Shown: positions 34,621 through 44,920 of the stretch, piece after piece
Numbering within the stretch: position 1 is the stretch's first letter
Layout: each line of letters starts with the position of its first letter
From: Symsagittifera roscoffensis
Lineage: Eukaryota > Xenacoelomorpha > Acoela > Convolutidae
Assembly: GCF_963678635.1 (NCBI RefSeq)
Contig: NC_087062.1
Span: 99,191,705-99,255,704 of the forward strand
Length of the DNA stretch: 64,000 nucleotides
Reading direction: 5' to 3'
Notes under the pieces: generated by a model
The model's database searches: none
Told to the model about the DNA's origin: nothing
Seen by the model: only the letters and a program-made list of their open reading frames with translations
Translations under genes and position numbers: made by a program

Positions 34621-35570
34621 GATTTGATTCAAATGAATATTATCTTAGCAACGTATTTAATAACAGGATATTTTTTATATTGTTATTTGGTGAGAAGGAA
34701 ATTCGAACAGGTAAGAATGGAATTTAATTGGTGAGAACTAAAACCAAATTTTTTATTTGCTTTAATACCTTATAGAAATTGTTCCAAATTGATTGAAACA
34801 AGCTATTTAACATAACTTATACGTTAATAGAAGCGAAATCTATCACTTTGTACTTTAAATGGCGTATGGGGGGATGATTTCAAAAATAAACCCAAAATTT
34901 TCATTTTTTAAAGCGAACACTGCGTCATAGACCTTAAAAGACAGTCAGAACATCCAGGGTTTTTCTCTGGTACGAGCAGTCTTGTTTGATTTAATCACCG
35001 GCTGAGGTAACGAACGCAAAATCCGAAGAAACTTATTTCATCAGAGGACCTGAAACTAAAGGTTACTTTTTCATTGTAATGCAAGAAGATTCTACACACA
35101 GAGAATTTTTCTTATAACAATTAGAAATAAATTATAGGGATTTTAGGATTGCACTAACAAAATTGAAGATTTCTAACTCTGTATTCAGTTTAACTTATGA
35201 AAACTTGTGTTTTCAATAAATAGTGGATTCACTTGGAAAATGTTTTATTAACAAATACTGCCTTAAGAGCTGTAGAAAGAAACTTGATATAGAAATAAAA
35301 AGATCAGTGCACGTTAATAATAATTTTAAGAAGAAGATAACATTTTTTATATCTGAAATTTTTTTTTATAAAACTCAGATTAACCCAGATTTTTTGTCAA
35401 TTCAATGCCATGTGTTATTTGTTTTAGGCTCAAATTCCGGCTTTTGTTATGATTAGCCATGAAATATAAAATCTGAATTGTCCCATTTTTCAATTCCATT
35501 GACAAAAAAAACCGCCCTAAGTCGTTTTCGAGGAATTTAACACAAATATGAACGTGCTTCGACTTTGCAG
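34621..35570. other. Intronic interval upstream of third pyranose oxidase exon
   Basis: Contains the repeat arm at 34860-34990 and AT-rich sequence. The family's missing segment between LYEEAE and the PLSVHRR exon should lie between 32960 and 35570, but I could not find it. Confidence 0.35.
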
Positions 35571-35958
35571 GAATACGGGGAGCTTTCAGATTCAAACTAC
35601 AAGCCTCAAAATCTGCCTCTCAGCGTTCACAGGCGCAAGGACAAAGACACCTTCTGTAAATGGGCTCGGCGGCATTTATTCTCGGTGAATATGCGTCGCA
35701 GTCGGCAGTCGACCCTGTCGACGAAACCGAGGAACAACCAATGGGAACCCGAAGGTTCGTCATCAAGGAACAGCGCATTTGTCGTCGTCTTGTGTTCGAC
35801 GAAAATGAGCCGACAAAGATTCGATACGCAGTGGTTGAAAATCTGTTGCATGGAACGTCCATGAATGTTCATGCGACCCAATTTGTAATTTGTGGGGGCA
35901 CTGTTTTGGGCGCACAGCTGCTGTATGCGTCAAACATTCGTCCAGAAGCTCTAGGCAG
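35571..35958 (+). CDS. Pyranose oxidase exon (PLSVHRR to RPEALGR)
   Basis: After TTTGCAG it reads EYGELSDSNYKPQNLPLSVH, then RRKDKDTFCKW. At the GGG of 35662-35664 the frame shifts by one, as if one G were missing. It continues SAAFILGEYASQ, QRICRRLVFDENEP, KIRYAVVENLLHG, FVICGGTVLGAQLLYASNIR and PEALG up to AG|GTTCGA. An alternative acceptor CTTTCAG at 35588 would shorten the start. This is the substrate-domain strand plus the conserved C.G.....QLL..S.IRP segment that returns to the FAD domain. Confidence 0.85.
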
Positions 35959-36406
35959 GTTCGAAAACTTCGCTTTCAATAAAACATTCCAGCGAAAAAA
36001 TTTCCCAAATATGCATTTTTTCAAACAAAATTTTATGTTTAGTGTCAATAGGAGATTTTTTCGAAATCTCGCCCAAAAAGGGTTTAAAACGGTACGCACG
36101 TGACATACAACAACTCCAACTGAAGTATCTAGAACTAGGGATATAAAAAATCACCGAAGTGGGTTAGTCGGAACCAAAAAGAAATCATTTCAAAAATATT
36201 TTTTCTGATGTTTTTTTTTGCAAAGCAGTTTTGAAAGTACTAGACGCCTAAAACGTACTAAATCGTGTACTTAATTGCGATCTGCGAAACGTATTTGGGA
36301 AATAATGTCGAAAAAAAAAGATTTCATTATTCGACAAAACTTTGAAATCATTCAACATTACTATTACCCAACACTGCAATTTGTAGATATATTCTTTTTA
36401 CTGTAG

Positions 36407-37106
36407 ATATTTGACTGAACAGCCTTTGGCCTTCTGCCAAGTTGTTTTGAGCAGAGACAAAATCGAGTCAATTCGGGAGGATCAAAGATTCAAGAAGGAC
36501 CTCGATATCCATCAAGAACTTCATCCAAATGATCCGGTTCCGATTCCACTGAATGACCCAGATCCCCAATGCTGGATCCCTGTGAGTTCTGGACGACCAT
36601 GGCACTGTCAAATTCACCGGGATGCTTTCGCGTTCGGTGACACTGCTCCACATATCGACCAGCGACTAGTCGTCGACTTCTGGTGGTTTGGTCTGGTGAA
36701 ACAGGTCCCCGAGAACCGAGTGACATTTTCGGACAAGAATCATGACATATTCGGGATGCCTCAATCGACATTTCATTTCGAGGAGTCAACCGAGTTTGCC
36801 GACCAGAATCACGACATGCTGCACGACATGGTACGCGCTACTAAGGAACTCGGCGGGTACCTTCCTGGGAGCTACCCGCAGTTTATGCAACCCGGTACCT
36901 CGCTGCACATGCACGGGCATACTAGAATCGGAGAGGATCCAAAAACTTCAGTCGCTGATCGGAACTCCAAAGTATGGGATACTGATAACCTCTGGATTGG
37001 AGGCTGCGGCTGCATTGACACGGCTATCGCATGCAATCCTACCCTCACTGCTTGTGCTCTGGCCATTAAGGCCGTAAATGACAGCATGTTGGCTCCTAAC
37101 GAATAG
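36407..37106 (+). CDS. Pyranose oxidase C-terminal exon with catalytic His/Asn
   Basis: The exon starts ATATTTGACTGAA after CTGTAG, completing Arg and reading YLTEQPLAFCQVVLS. It runs 233 codons to TAG. It contains GRPWHCQIHRDAFAFG (the substrate loop; Trametes has DAFSYG, so Ser and Tyr are Ala and Phe here), PENRVTFSDKNHDIFGMPQ, GTSLHMHGHTRIG and GGCGCIDTAIACNPTLTACA. The first His of LHMHG aligns with catalytic His548 and the Asn of CNPTLT with Asn593, so both catalytic residues are kept. The exon is more GC-rich than the surrounding DNA, has no stops and looks under constraint. Confidence 0.92.
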
Positions 37107-37663
37107 AAGAAAAAGGAAATTGTGCTGCGAAATGAACTCAAGTTCACATATGGAGAAACGTGAAAACAATATTTGTTGAATACAAAAACTGACAAGGTGT
37201 TATATAAAAAGTGATGTTTTGGTGTCTTCGCGAATCAAGCTTATTTTTTCTTTAACCGCCTTTGTGAGCACCAGAAAAGGATAAAGTGTGGCTGTGAATG
37301 ATCTGATCTAATTATTTTTGCACAATTTTATCTACAGTAAACGTATTTATAAATCAAAGTTTGGCGGCATTTTTGTTATCAATTTTTATTTAAGCCTTCC
37401 TTAGCTTCATTTGATGCTGTGTTCAGAGATGAAATTGTCTTCACAGCTATGCGGTTATCCTGCTAAGAGATATTTTTTAATCTTGTTATTCCTAATCTAT
37501 TTTCTCTAATCTGATGAAATTGGTGAATCTGTCTTTCAGCTGCCAAGAAGCCTGTGAAATTTTGAAAACTTTGAAGATTGAATACTGATTTATAATTCTA
37601 ACGCGAACTGAGTTTTCAAAAAATGAACGTTTTCCAGCGTTTTTTCTTCGATAGTTGATTTTC
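37107..37663. other. Intergenic interval, convergent 3' ends
   Basis: 3' flank of the pyranose oxidase and, on the other strand, of the 37664-37865 candidate gene. AT-rich. No canonical AATAAA close to the oxidase stop. Confidence 0.4.
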
Positions 37664-37865
37664 TTATAAAATAAATATCCTCTGTTGGAGTTGCTCCACG
37701 GATTGAGGTGCTCGAATCATGTTTTGACGTTGTAAGTCGAGAAGGTGCAGTTTTGACTGAAATTCCGCGGTCAAGAAGCAATTTCAGGCCGAGCACAAAG
37801 TCGAAACATACCTGATTTCGATCGAGAAAGTCGTCGACACATAGGTCGAGTACAGTGGAGCACAT
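37664..37865 (-). CDS. Unrecognised small gene or terminal exons
   Basis: Exon 37865-37812 reads MCSTVLDLCVDDFLDRNQ and stops at CAG|GTATG. A 55-nt intron ends GGAATTTCAG. Exon 37756-37664 then gives KLHLLDLQRQNMIRAPQSVE and a short tail before TAA, for 48 residues in all. The GC-rich text ends at this stop and AT-rich sequence follows, favouring the spliced model over reading straight through (91 residues to 37590). Leucine/glutamine-rich and probably helical. No family recognised; it could be the 3' end of a longer gene. Confidence 0.4.
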
Positions 37866-38519
37866 TGCAATTTTTCAAAACATTTTTTTTTCAGAATATT
37901 AGTTAAATTGGAGAAAAAACCTATGGTAGAAAGTTGCAATCAGCAACAATCACTTGAGGAAATTTGCTTAGCGCGATTAAAAGTTTCGCAGTAACCCTTC
38001 ATTTTTTTGAGATCTATCTTAGGTTCCTTGCGGCAAAAAAAGTTAAATATACCGAGGTCTCATCAAATCTCATATTGTTCAGATCAACAATTTCACTCCC
38101 TATTGGTAATGAAAAAAGAAAAAAGTTAAATTATTCTTTATGTAAAAACAGTTTTCGCCGACGGAAATGCGCAAGTTTGATACAGAACATATAAAAATTG
38201 AAAAAATCATCTAAAAAGTAAAACATGATTTTTTGTCGATTTACTCAAATTTTTCTTAGTCTCGCCTTTTTTTTCAGATCATTTTTCTCGACAAAAGTGT
38301 GCCATTCTGCCGGAAAGAAAAGAAAGAAAACGAATAAAGGCCTTAGTAAAGAAAAATTACTGCGAAAGAGGGTCTAGATATTCCGAAAATTCGAATTTTT
38401 AAAATTTCGAATGACGGGCCAATATTTCTGAGAAATACAAAAAGACCGCCATTTTGACTAAAAAGGACGAAAAAACAGAACAACAACGACGGAGATAGCA
38501 GAAACGGTCGCACGAAAGA
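37866..38519. other. Gene-free interval
   Basis: AT-rich, no supported exons. A run of T then CAG at ~37886-37894 on the plus strand has no coding exon after it. Confidence 0.35.
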
Positions 38520-38720
38520 ACGAGAGAAACGAAGCCTCTTATCGTGGCAATAACACACGATAAGAACCTTAGCAGTGGAAATTGGTGGAAAAGGAATATT
38601 CCACGGAACCCTCCCGTGCCACAAATTGGGAGAGATAAGAACGTTATCTCGAGAAGAACACGGGAGCGGAGGCTTGGCCCCCCAGAGACTGTTGTATGTG
38701 AAGGGACTATATAAAACTGA
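38520..38720. promoter_or_regulatory. GATA-site cluster with TATA box
   Basis: Four GATA-factor motifs lie within 115 bp: CTTATC at 38538, GATAAG at 38560, GATAAG at 38634 and TTATCT at 38644. The last two sit in an inverted pair. TATATAAAA follows at 38708. This resembles a compact invertebrate promoter, e.g. of the GATA-driven gut type in nematodes. Which gene it serves is unclear: the minus-strand gene at 37865 is ~700 bp away, and no plus-strand ORF follows closely. Confidence 0.35.
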
Positions 38721-39339
38721 CTTTTTAGCTACTTGGATGTCGTAGAACTTTGAATTAACACCGGTATTATTTGATATTTTAGAATATGAGTAGCTAGAAA
38801 GAGGAAAGGGTCAATCCATCTCGTCGAATAAAAGAATGGATTGATGGAAGTTTTTGACAAACATGCTGAGAACTACATATATAGGAGATTTCTTTCAGAA
38901 GGGACGACACTTTTTGGGATTCCAGGGACATAGCAGAAAATGGCTAATTGAAACTGATAACTGTCAAAGCTACAAATAATTGCAGTGGGTATGAATTGAA
39001 TCAAAAGCGCGCTCATCATTGGATTCCACAAAAAACACATGTTCATTGGTGCTCAAAGTTAACACAAAGCTCCATGAAATCGCTCGCCAACCAAAAGCCA
39101 AGTCTTACGCGTCTTTGTTGACTATTTGTTTCTGGATTTTTTCGTGTTTCTCAGTTTTTATTTTTTTTTAACTAGTTTTTTAAGTTTTTTTTTCCTTTTT
39201 TTCAATTTTTTTTCATTTCTTTAATTTTTTCATATACACTTTCAATTCAGGCACGATTCAGTCGAATTTTATTCAGAATATCTTTTGTTTTTAGCCTACA
39301 AAAGAAGACAACATTTTCATTTGTGAAATCATATTTAGT
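38721..39339. other. Gene-free interval
   Basis: No coding exon seen. T-rich tracts at 39160-39230 lie 3' of the DEG/ENaC stop. Confidence 0.35.
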
Positions 39340-39728
39340 TTATTGAGAGGTCACTTTTGAGCTAGGCTTCAGCATCGTCCAGGCTGTTATGAAAAAATTG
39401 CCGGTGATGACCAAAATGAAATCGGCGATTTCGACGAATGTCACCATGCTCCCCCCAATCAGCAAACCGAGAAGACCCCCGACTGCACTGCTAGCCGAGA
39501 ACAACTCGTATTTGGCGCTGACGATCGTGTCCACAGTCGTAAATGACGCCATGTGAACTGTGAGCATGCCTAGGTTTTTGCGGGCGTAGTCGTAGTCCAC
39601 TGAGACATTGCTGCCGATCACTCCTCTGATCTGTCGGAAGTCTCGTCTGTTTGGAAATTCGCTCCAAGTTTTGTCCATTTTGTATTTGGTGAATCCGCAC
39701 TGAGGCTTACAGCGGGCACCACACTTTT
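39340..39728 (-). CDS. DEG/ENaC sodium channel, C-terminal exon
   Basis: The exon begins after GATTTTAG at 39728, with two bases completing a codon, then KCGARCKPQCGFTKYKMDKT (cysteine-rich domain end with the CxxxCxxQC pattern). It continues NVSVDYDYARKNLGMLTVHM (the palm strand before TM2), AKYELFSASSAVGGLLGLLI and GGSMVTFVEIADFILVI, then ~20 residues to TAA at 39340. The GGS matches the G/SxS selectivity filter and VGGLLGLLIGGS starts TM2. These channels are trimeric, amiloride-sensitive-type cation channels at the plasma membrane, used for mechano-, acid- or peptide-sensing. The rest of the gene must lie further right on the minus strand and was not confidently found. Confidence 0.85.
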
Positions 39729-40083
39729 CTAAAATCAAAACAACGATTGGAATTTTTTTGGAAAAAAAGGTATTACATACAAATTACCAAGTTCTGACAA
39801 ATTTAAATGATACAGAAAGCAAAAAAATTGACAATTTGGGATTTTTCTGCCAACCACCGTAGCCCGAAGACAAGAAATAAATATAAGCCAGACGTTCAAT
39901 GCTCGCATCGAAGCAAAATCCTATTAACAACAAATCTATATTTTTAAAAAAGATGCTACCGAAACATGACCGCGAGATACAAAAAAGCAAATAAATACGA
40001 CGAAATATTTCATAACTGCGACGAAATATGGTCAGGTCGAAGTCTTCTGAGATGCAGAGAAAATGGATAGAGATCAGCCTTAC

Positions 40084-40201
40084 CTGTTTATAGCGAAACA
40101 ACCCTGAAGGAAGTTAAAGATCGAGCGATCATGCAATTCATCACGCCGAGATTCGGTACCGAAACCAAAAGCGAGCCACTTGCTAACGAGATGATCCAAA
40201 A
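40084..40201 (-). CDS. Candidate internal exon (gene uncertain)
   Basis: A 118-nt open segment between TTTGCAG and GTAAGG, opening with two partial-codon bases. It reads LDHLVSKWLAFGFGTESRRD then ELHDRSIFNFLQGCFAIN. Strong splice sites and good composition. It may be part of the DEG/ENaC gene or of another minus-strand gene. The next acceptor (CATCTCAG at ~40051) would give a short tail ending in TGA at ~40013. Confidence 0.35.
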
Positions 40202-40319
40202 CTGCAAACTGATTATAAAGAGGCAGAGAACAATGTATTCAGAGAATAGTTGAATAGGATTGAGTAACATCCAATTGTCAGGTTTAAAATGATATATCAG
40301 AAAACTTAAATTAAAGTTT

Positions 40320-40680
40320 CGGCGCACAGACAATTCGGCCAAAGACAATTCAGCCAATTCAGCCAAAAATATACAGACAATTCAGCCTGAGACAATTCAG
40401 CCAGTTTTACATAACGCTAGATTCGAAAGAAAAAAATCGGAAATGGAGTTATTTCTTGGTTTAAGGTCACCGGTGGGCGCGCTACGCGCGCGTCGCCGCT
40501 TTGCGGCGATAACCGGCTCTAAATTTCGTATAGAGTCCTACTCTCTGTTGGCAAGCTCGCAACACGTTGGCGCGACTGCGGCGGTCATTATTATTGGCTG
40601 AATTGTCCTCTGGCTGAATTGTTTGCATACTTTGAATTTCAAATCGGCTGAATTGTCTTTGGCCGAATTGCCTGGACGCG
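40320..40680. mobile_element. GGCTGAATTGTC foldback element with GC-rich core
   Basis: The left arm has repeated GACAATTCAGCC/GACAATTCGGCC; the right arm has GGCTGAATTGTC and GGCCGAATTG. Termini GGCGCACAGACAATTCGGCC and GGCCGAATTGCCTGGACGCG are roughly inverted. The core carries GCGCGCTACGCGCGC and GCCGCTTTGCGGC hairpins, the most GC-rich spot in the region. Confidence 0.65.
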
Positions 40681-41154
40681 GAAAATTTCTTCTGGTGCTA
40701 CTGCTGTTACTTTGATTAACAACTTGTCAGCGAAAAAGAGTAAGAGCGAACGCGCCACACACCTCTATCTTAAAACAAAATCCATTATACACCCAAAAGT
40801 AATAGCGCTTTCAGGAGCGTGGCTTTGTGATAACGGCAATCATAAACACTTTATGTTTGAAAACTATTCAGCATCACTGTCGAGAAAGGGAGAGAGCTGT
40901 ATGGATGCACATGTAAGACTAGTTTGATACTAAGTAAGTTTTCAAACTGTTGTTTGGGACCAGCAATCTAAACCTAATTGAGTTTCAAATTTCGTCGTGG
41001 AGGGTTTTACTCAAAAATTACTCAAAGGGGTACAGGGATGAAAAACTACTTTGTAGTTGAGGAATGAGTTTTCATAACTAACGAACATGGCGTTGATAAT
41101 ATTGTTCACTATCTGCCAGATAGTTACCTCGTTTATAGGAAGTGAGATTGAAGC
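40681..41154. other. Gene-free interval
   Basis: A 71-codon plus-strand frame (40712-40927) is open without motifs or splice sites; I do not call it. Confidence 0.35.
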
Positions 41155-41880
41155 TGGGTATACTTGTTAGGAATTGAGATCGAAGTTGGGTATTTCGACA
41201 GGATTTGAGATCGAAGTTGGGTATTTGACAGGAATTGAGATCGAACGTTTGGCATTCCAACTGGTAGCAGATCAAAGTAGAATTTAAAAGATATATTTTT
41301 AAACGCTACTGCACGTAGATATATGTAAACGGAATCCGCAAAGAAAATGCGGATTCCACTAACAGTTTGCGGATTCCACTTATAATTTGGAGATTCCACT
41401 TACAGTTTGCGGATTCCGCTTACAGTTGCGGATTCCACAACAGCTCAATTCAGCGTAGATATATGTAAACGGAATCCGCAAAGAAATTGCGGATTCCACT
41501 TACAGTTTGCGGATTCCACTTACAGTTTGGGGATTCCATTTACAGTTTGCGGATTCCGCTTACAGTCTGGATAGGCGCACACTTTTGTGTCTGTATGTCC
41601 CTGGATTCCAGAGACAAGTCTTTAAATAAGTTCCAAAATATAAGTGGATTCCAATAACAAATATTCAGTGGATTCCGCGGTCAAATACCTAAAACGTAAA
41701 TTTTGTCGGCACATTTATTTTGTCCCGAACAAGCAAATATAGCTGGTTGTTTTGGATTCCACAACTGTGAGTGGATTCCGCAAAATGTAAGTGGAATCCG
41801 CAAATACAAGTGGAATCCGCAAAATTTGTAAACATAATCCGCAAACTGTAAAGGAATTCAGAAATTTATTTAATGCATAT
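41155..41880. repeat. GATCGAAGTTGGG / GCGGATTCCAC array, copy 1
   Basis: Opens with ~32-bp tandem units (GAGATCGAAGTTGGGTATTTCGACAGGATTT), then a shared GGCATTCCAACTGGTAGCAGATCAAAG segment. ~20-bp units of GCGGATTCCACTTACAGTTT follow, including GGAATCCGCAAAGAAATTGCGGATTCC hairpins, then a tail with AGACAAGTCTTTAAATAAG. Non-coding; all frames inside are artefacts. Confidence 0.8.
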
Positions 41881-42409
41881 GCACTTGCGGAACTTAAATG
41901 CAAGGATTTAACCTTTGTCAGCGAAATCCACGAACAAATCGTAAAATATTGGATAACTAAATCGATGGATGTCAACTTTAGTGTTTGCGAGCAGTTTTTG
42001 GGATCATAATTTTGGAAACACAACACGAATAAATTCACTGGTTTAATTCGTTAATTGGGCTAAGTCATTATTTGGTTGACATATCGCCGAATTAGGTCAG
42101 TATTTGAGATTCAGTATTTGGAATTTTGTGTTTCACATTCAGTTTCTGCGAGCCTGAACTCAAATCATTTTGTTCACAGGGAGTAAATGATCTTTTGAAC
42201 TAATTTGAGTAAATTAGTATTGAATAAAAATTACCAAAACTTGAATTACTGCAGAATTAAGTTTTAAGTTCAAAAACACGAAAAATATATAGTCCTGAAA
42301 ATAATGTCTTTACAAACTGAGTTCTGGTTTCGCTTTTTGAAAATATTTCAAACTGGCTAAATTAAAATTTTTTTATTTTATTTGAATGGCTTAAAATGAA
42401 CTGATGAAA

Positions 42410-43030
42410 ATATTTACAGGAAATGAGATTGATGACAGGAATTGAGATCGAAGTTAACCTTTGTAGGAATTGAGATCGAACTTGGGTATTTCGACAGGAT
42501 TTGAGATCGAAGTTGGGTATTTGACAGGAATTGAGATCGAACGTTTGGCATTCCAACTGGTAGCAGATCAAAGTAGAATTTAAAAGATATATTTTTAAAC
42601 GCTACTGCACGTAGATATATGTAAGCGGAATCCGCAAAGAAATGCGGATTCCACTTACAGTTTGCGGATTCCACTTACAATTTGGGGATTCCATTTACAG
42701 TTTGCAGATTCCGCTTACAGTCTGGATAGGCGCACACTTTTGTGTCTGTATGTCCCTGGATTCCAGAGACAAGTCTTTAAATAAGTTCCAAAATATAAGT
42801 GGATTCCAATAACAAATATTCAGTGGATTCCGCGTACAAATACCTAAAACGTAAATTTTGTCGGCACATTTATTTTGTCCCGAACAAGCAAATATAGCTG
42901 GTTGTTTTGGATTCGACAACTGTGAGTGGATTCCTCAAAATGTAAGTGGAATCCGCAAATACAAGTGGAATCCGCAAAATTTGTAAACATAATCCGCAAA
43001 CTGTAAAGGAATTCAGAAATTTATTTAATT
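42410..43030. repeat. GATCGAAGTTGGG / GCGGATTCCAC array, copy 2
   Basis: Nearly the same sequence as copy 1 with fewer 20-bp units. The shared tail TCTGGATAGGCGCACACTTTTGTGTC to GGAATTCAGAAATTTATTTAAT is almost unchanged, so the duplication is recent. Confidence 0.8.
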
Positions 43031-43137
43031 GCATAGGCACTTGCATATAATCGAGTATGATGGGTTATTGTGGCTTTTTATTTGAAAACAATCAATTTTA
43101 ATCAAACTTGATTTAAATTTGCCATGAAATTGATTAC

Positions 43138-44050
43138 CTGGGTTGACCTCCATACACTGAAATTCTTATAGTACAATTCCATCCATCAAGTGTATGGATA
43201 AACGCTTCTCATACAAATTTTGTACAATTTCAAAAAAACGGTTGAAAAAAGATATAAACTAATTTTTGTGGCTGTTTGATTCTAACAAAACAGTCTGGTG
43301 ATGAAAAGCGGAAGTTTTCGATTTTCGAAAAAAATGCTTATGATACAATTCCCATATATGGAAACTGTATGACTAGCTTTTTTTGATGGCGACACACAAA
43401 ATTTTTCGAAGTTTTTATTGAAGTTTCTCCAAAAAATTTTTATAGCTTTTTTTAACCGCAAGTCGAATTTTGTACTCAAACAAACGTTTTCCTCAAAAAT
43501 TTTTTTGTGCGAAATTTGTTTTTTTTTGTGCGCGTAACGTCCTGGAAACACTTCTTTTTCGCTGAATAACTTTTTAAAAATCGCTGGAAACTCCACTTTT
43601 TTGTTTTGCATGTTTATGTGTGCCTTGATCAATGTCTCATATTTTAAAAATTTAAATTTTTATAATAATCATGTTGAAAAGTTTTGCAAAAATTTAAAAG
43701 TTTGTTACTTTCGTTATATCATTTGTGAAAGACAGCTCTTAGATAATTCAGGTCATATCTATGCATTGTAAATGCAAGACAGTCCAATCTTTGGTGGTTC
43801 GAGTAAACCAAGGTTTTTTGTCACTTGCGTTCGGTTGCGATCATAACCCAAATTTTTTAAGAAATTACATTTCGAAAAAAAATGAAATTTTGGTTTATGG
43901 AAAAACACTTGCCCTACAATTTTATTATAAGGAAAAATGCTGAATCATAGAGATATCATACAATTTTCTGTACGTATGTAATTGTATGGAACTGTATGAC
44001 AAGAAGCCTCTCATATATGAAAATGGTATGATAAGTTTTGGTCAACCCGG
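43138..44050. mobile_element. CCCGGGTTGACC foldback MITE in unit A
   Basis: CCTGGGTTGACCTCCATACAC to GGTCAACCCGG, with TAC before and CTAC after. Shares long internal modules with 31198-32265. Confidence 0.75.
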
Positions 44051-44215
44051 CTACTTAGAGAGCAATTTAGTCAAAGAATATATTAATATATTTTCAGTCG
44101 AGAATAATGGTGGAACCTGATCTAAACTATATTTTATGATTGGATAAGTTAGATATTTTACCACTGTAAAGTATTTAATATTAACCAATCATGAACCCTC
44201 TAACTAACAACCCAC

Positions 44216-44920
44216 TTATTTGAGATCGAAGTTGGGTATTTCGACAGGATTTGAGATCGAAGTTGGGTATTTCGACAGGATTTGAGATCGAAATTGGGTA
44301 TTTGACAGGAATTGAGATCGAACGTTTGGCATTCCAACTGGTAGCAGATCAAAGTAGAATTTAAAAGATATTTTTTTAAACGCTACTGCACGTAGATATA
44401 TGTAAACGGAATCCGCAAAGAAATTGCGGATTCCACTTACAGTTTGCGGATTCCACTTATAATTTGGAGATTCCACTTACAGTTTGCGGATTCCGCTTAC
44501 AGTTGCGGATTCCACAACAGCTCAATTCAGCGTAGATATATGTAAACGGAATCCGCACAGAAATTGCGGATTCCACTTACAGTTTGCGGATTCCACTTAC
44601 AATTTGGGGATTCCATTTACAGTTTGCGGATTCCATACAGTTGCGGATTCCACAACAGCTCAATTCAGCTATACACATGTCTCATTATTTGTTTATGGAT
44701 TCCACAAACAGTTCTGGATTTGGCAAATACAGTTGCGGATTCCGCAAATGTATTATATTTTTGGAGCAATTTTAAACGGTACAGTGTTTTAGGTATTTGT
44801 TTGTGGATTCCAAAACATCAAAGAAGATCAAAGAAAAATAGCAATGTTGCGGATTCCGCGACAAATTTTATTTGGGCTTGTTGCGGAATCCGTTTACAAT
44901 GCACATACTTACCATGCACA
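44216..44920. repeat. GATCGAAGTTGGG / GCGGATTCCAC array in unit A
   Basis: Three ~32-bp units followed by GCGGATTCCACTTACAGTTT units and GGAATCCGC hairpins. The 136-codon frame (44564-44974), repeated in unit B, derives from these units. Confidence 0.8.

Larger units (their letters stand above)
29505..37106 (+). pseudogene. Pyranose 2-oxidase gene, 5'-incomplete, frameshifted
   Basis: Split GMC-family flavoenzyme that oxidises aldopyranoses at C2, reducing oxygen to hydrogen peroxide or using quinone acceptors. Exons found: 29505-29888, 32870 to about 32958, 35571-35958 and 36407-37106. Phases agree across the first intron (AG|G) and the last (AG|A). Family landmarks run in order: LMLDIG, the THWTC flavin-attachment box, EEWDNLYEEAE, RPEALGR, LTEQPLAFCQ, the DAFAFG loop, catalytic His and Asn. 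The N-terminal GxGxxG dinucleotide fold is absent, and a short segment before the third exon is unaccounted for. Two 1-nt frameshifts occur, both in homopolymers (29718-29722 and 35662-35664). It is either a decayed copy or a live gene with assembly errors and a misplaced 5' exon. The family is mainly fungal and bacterial, so lateral origin is plausible. Confidence 0.75.
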
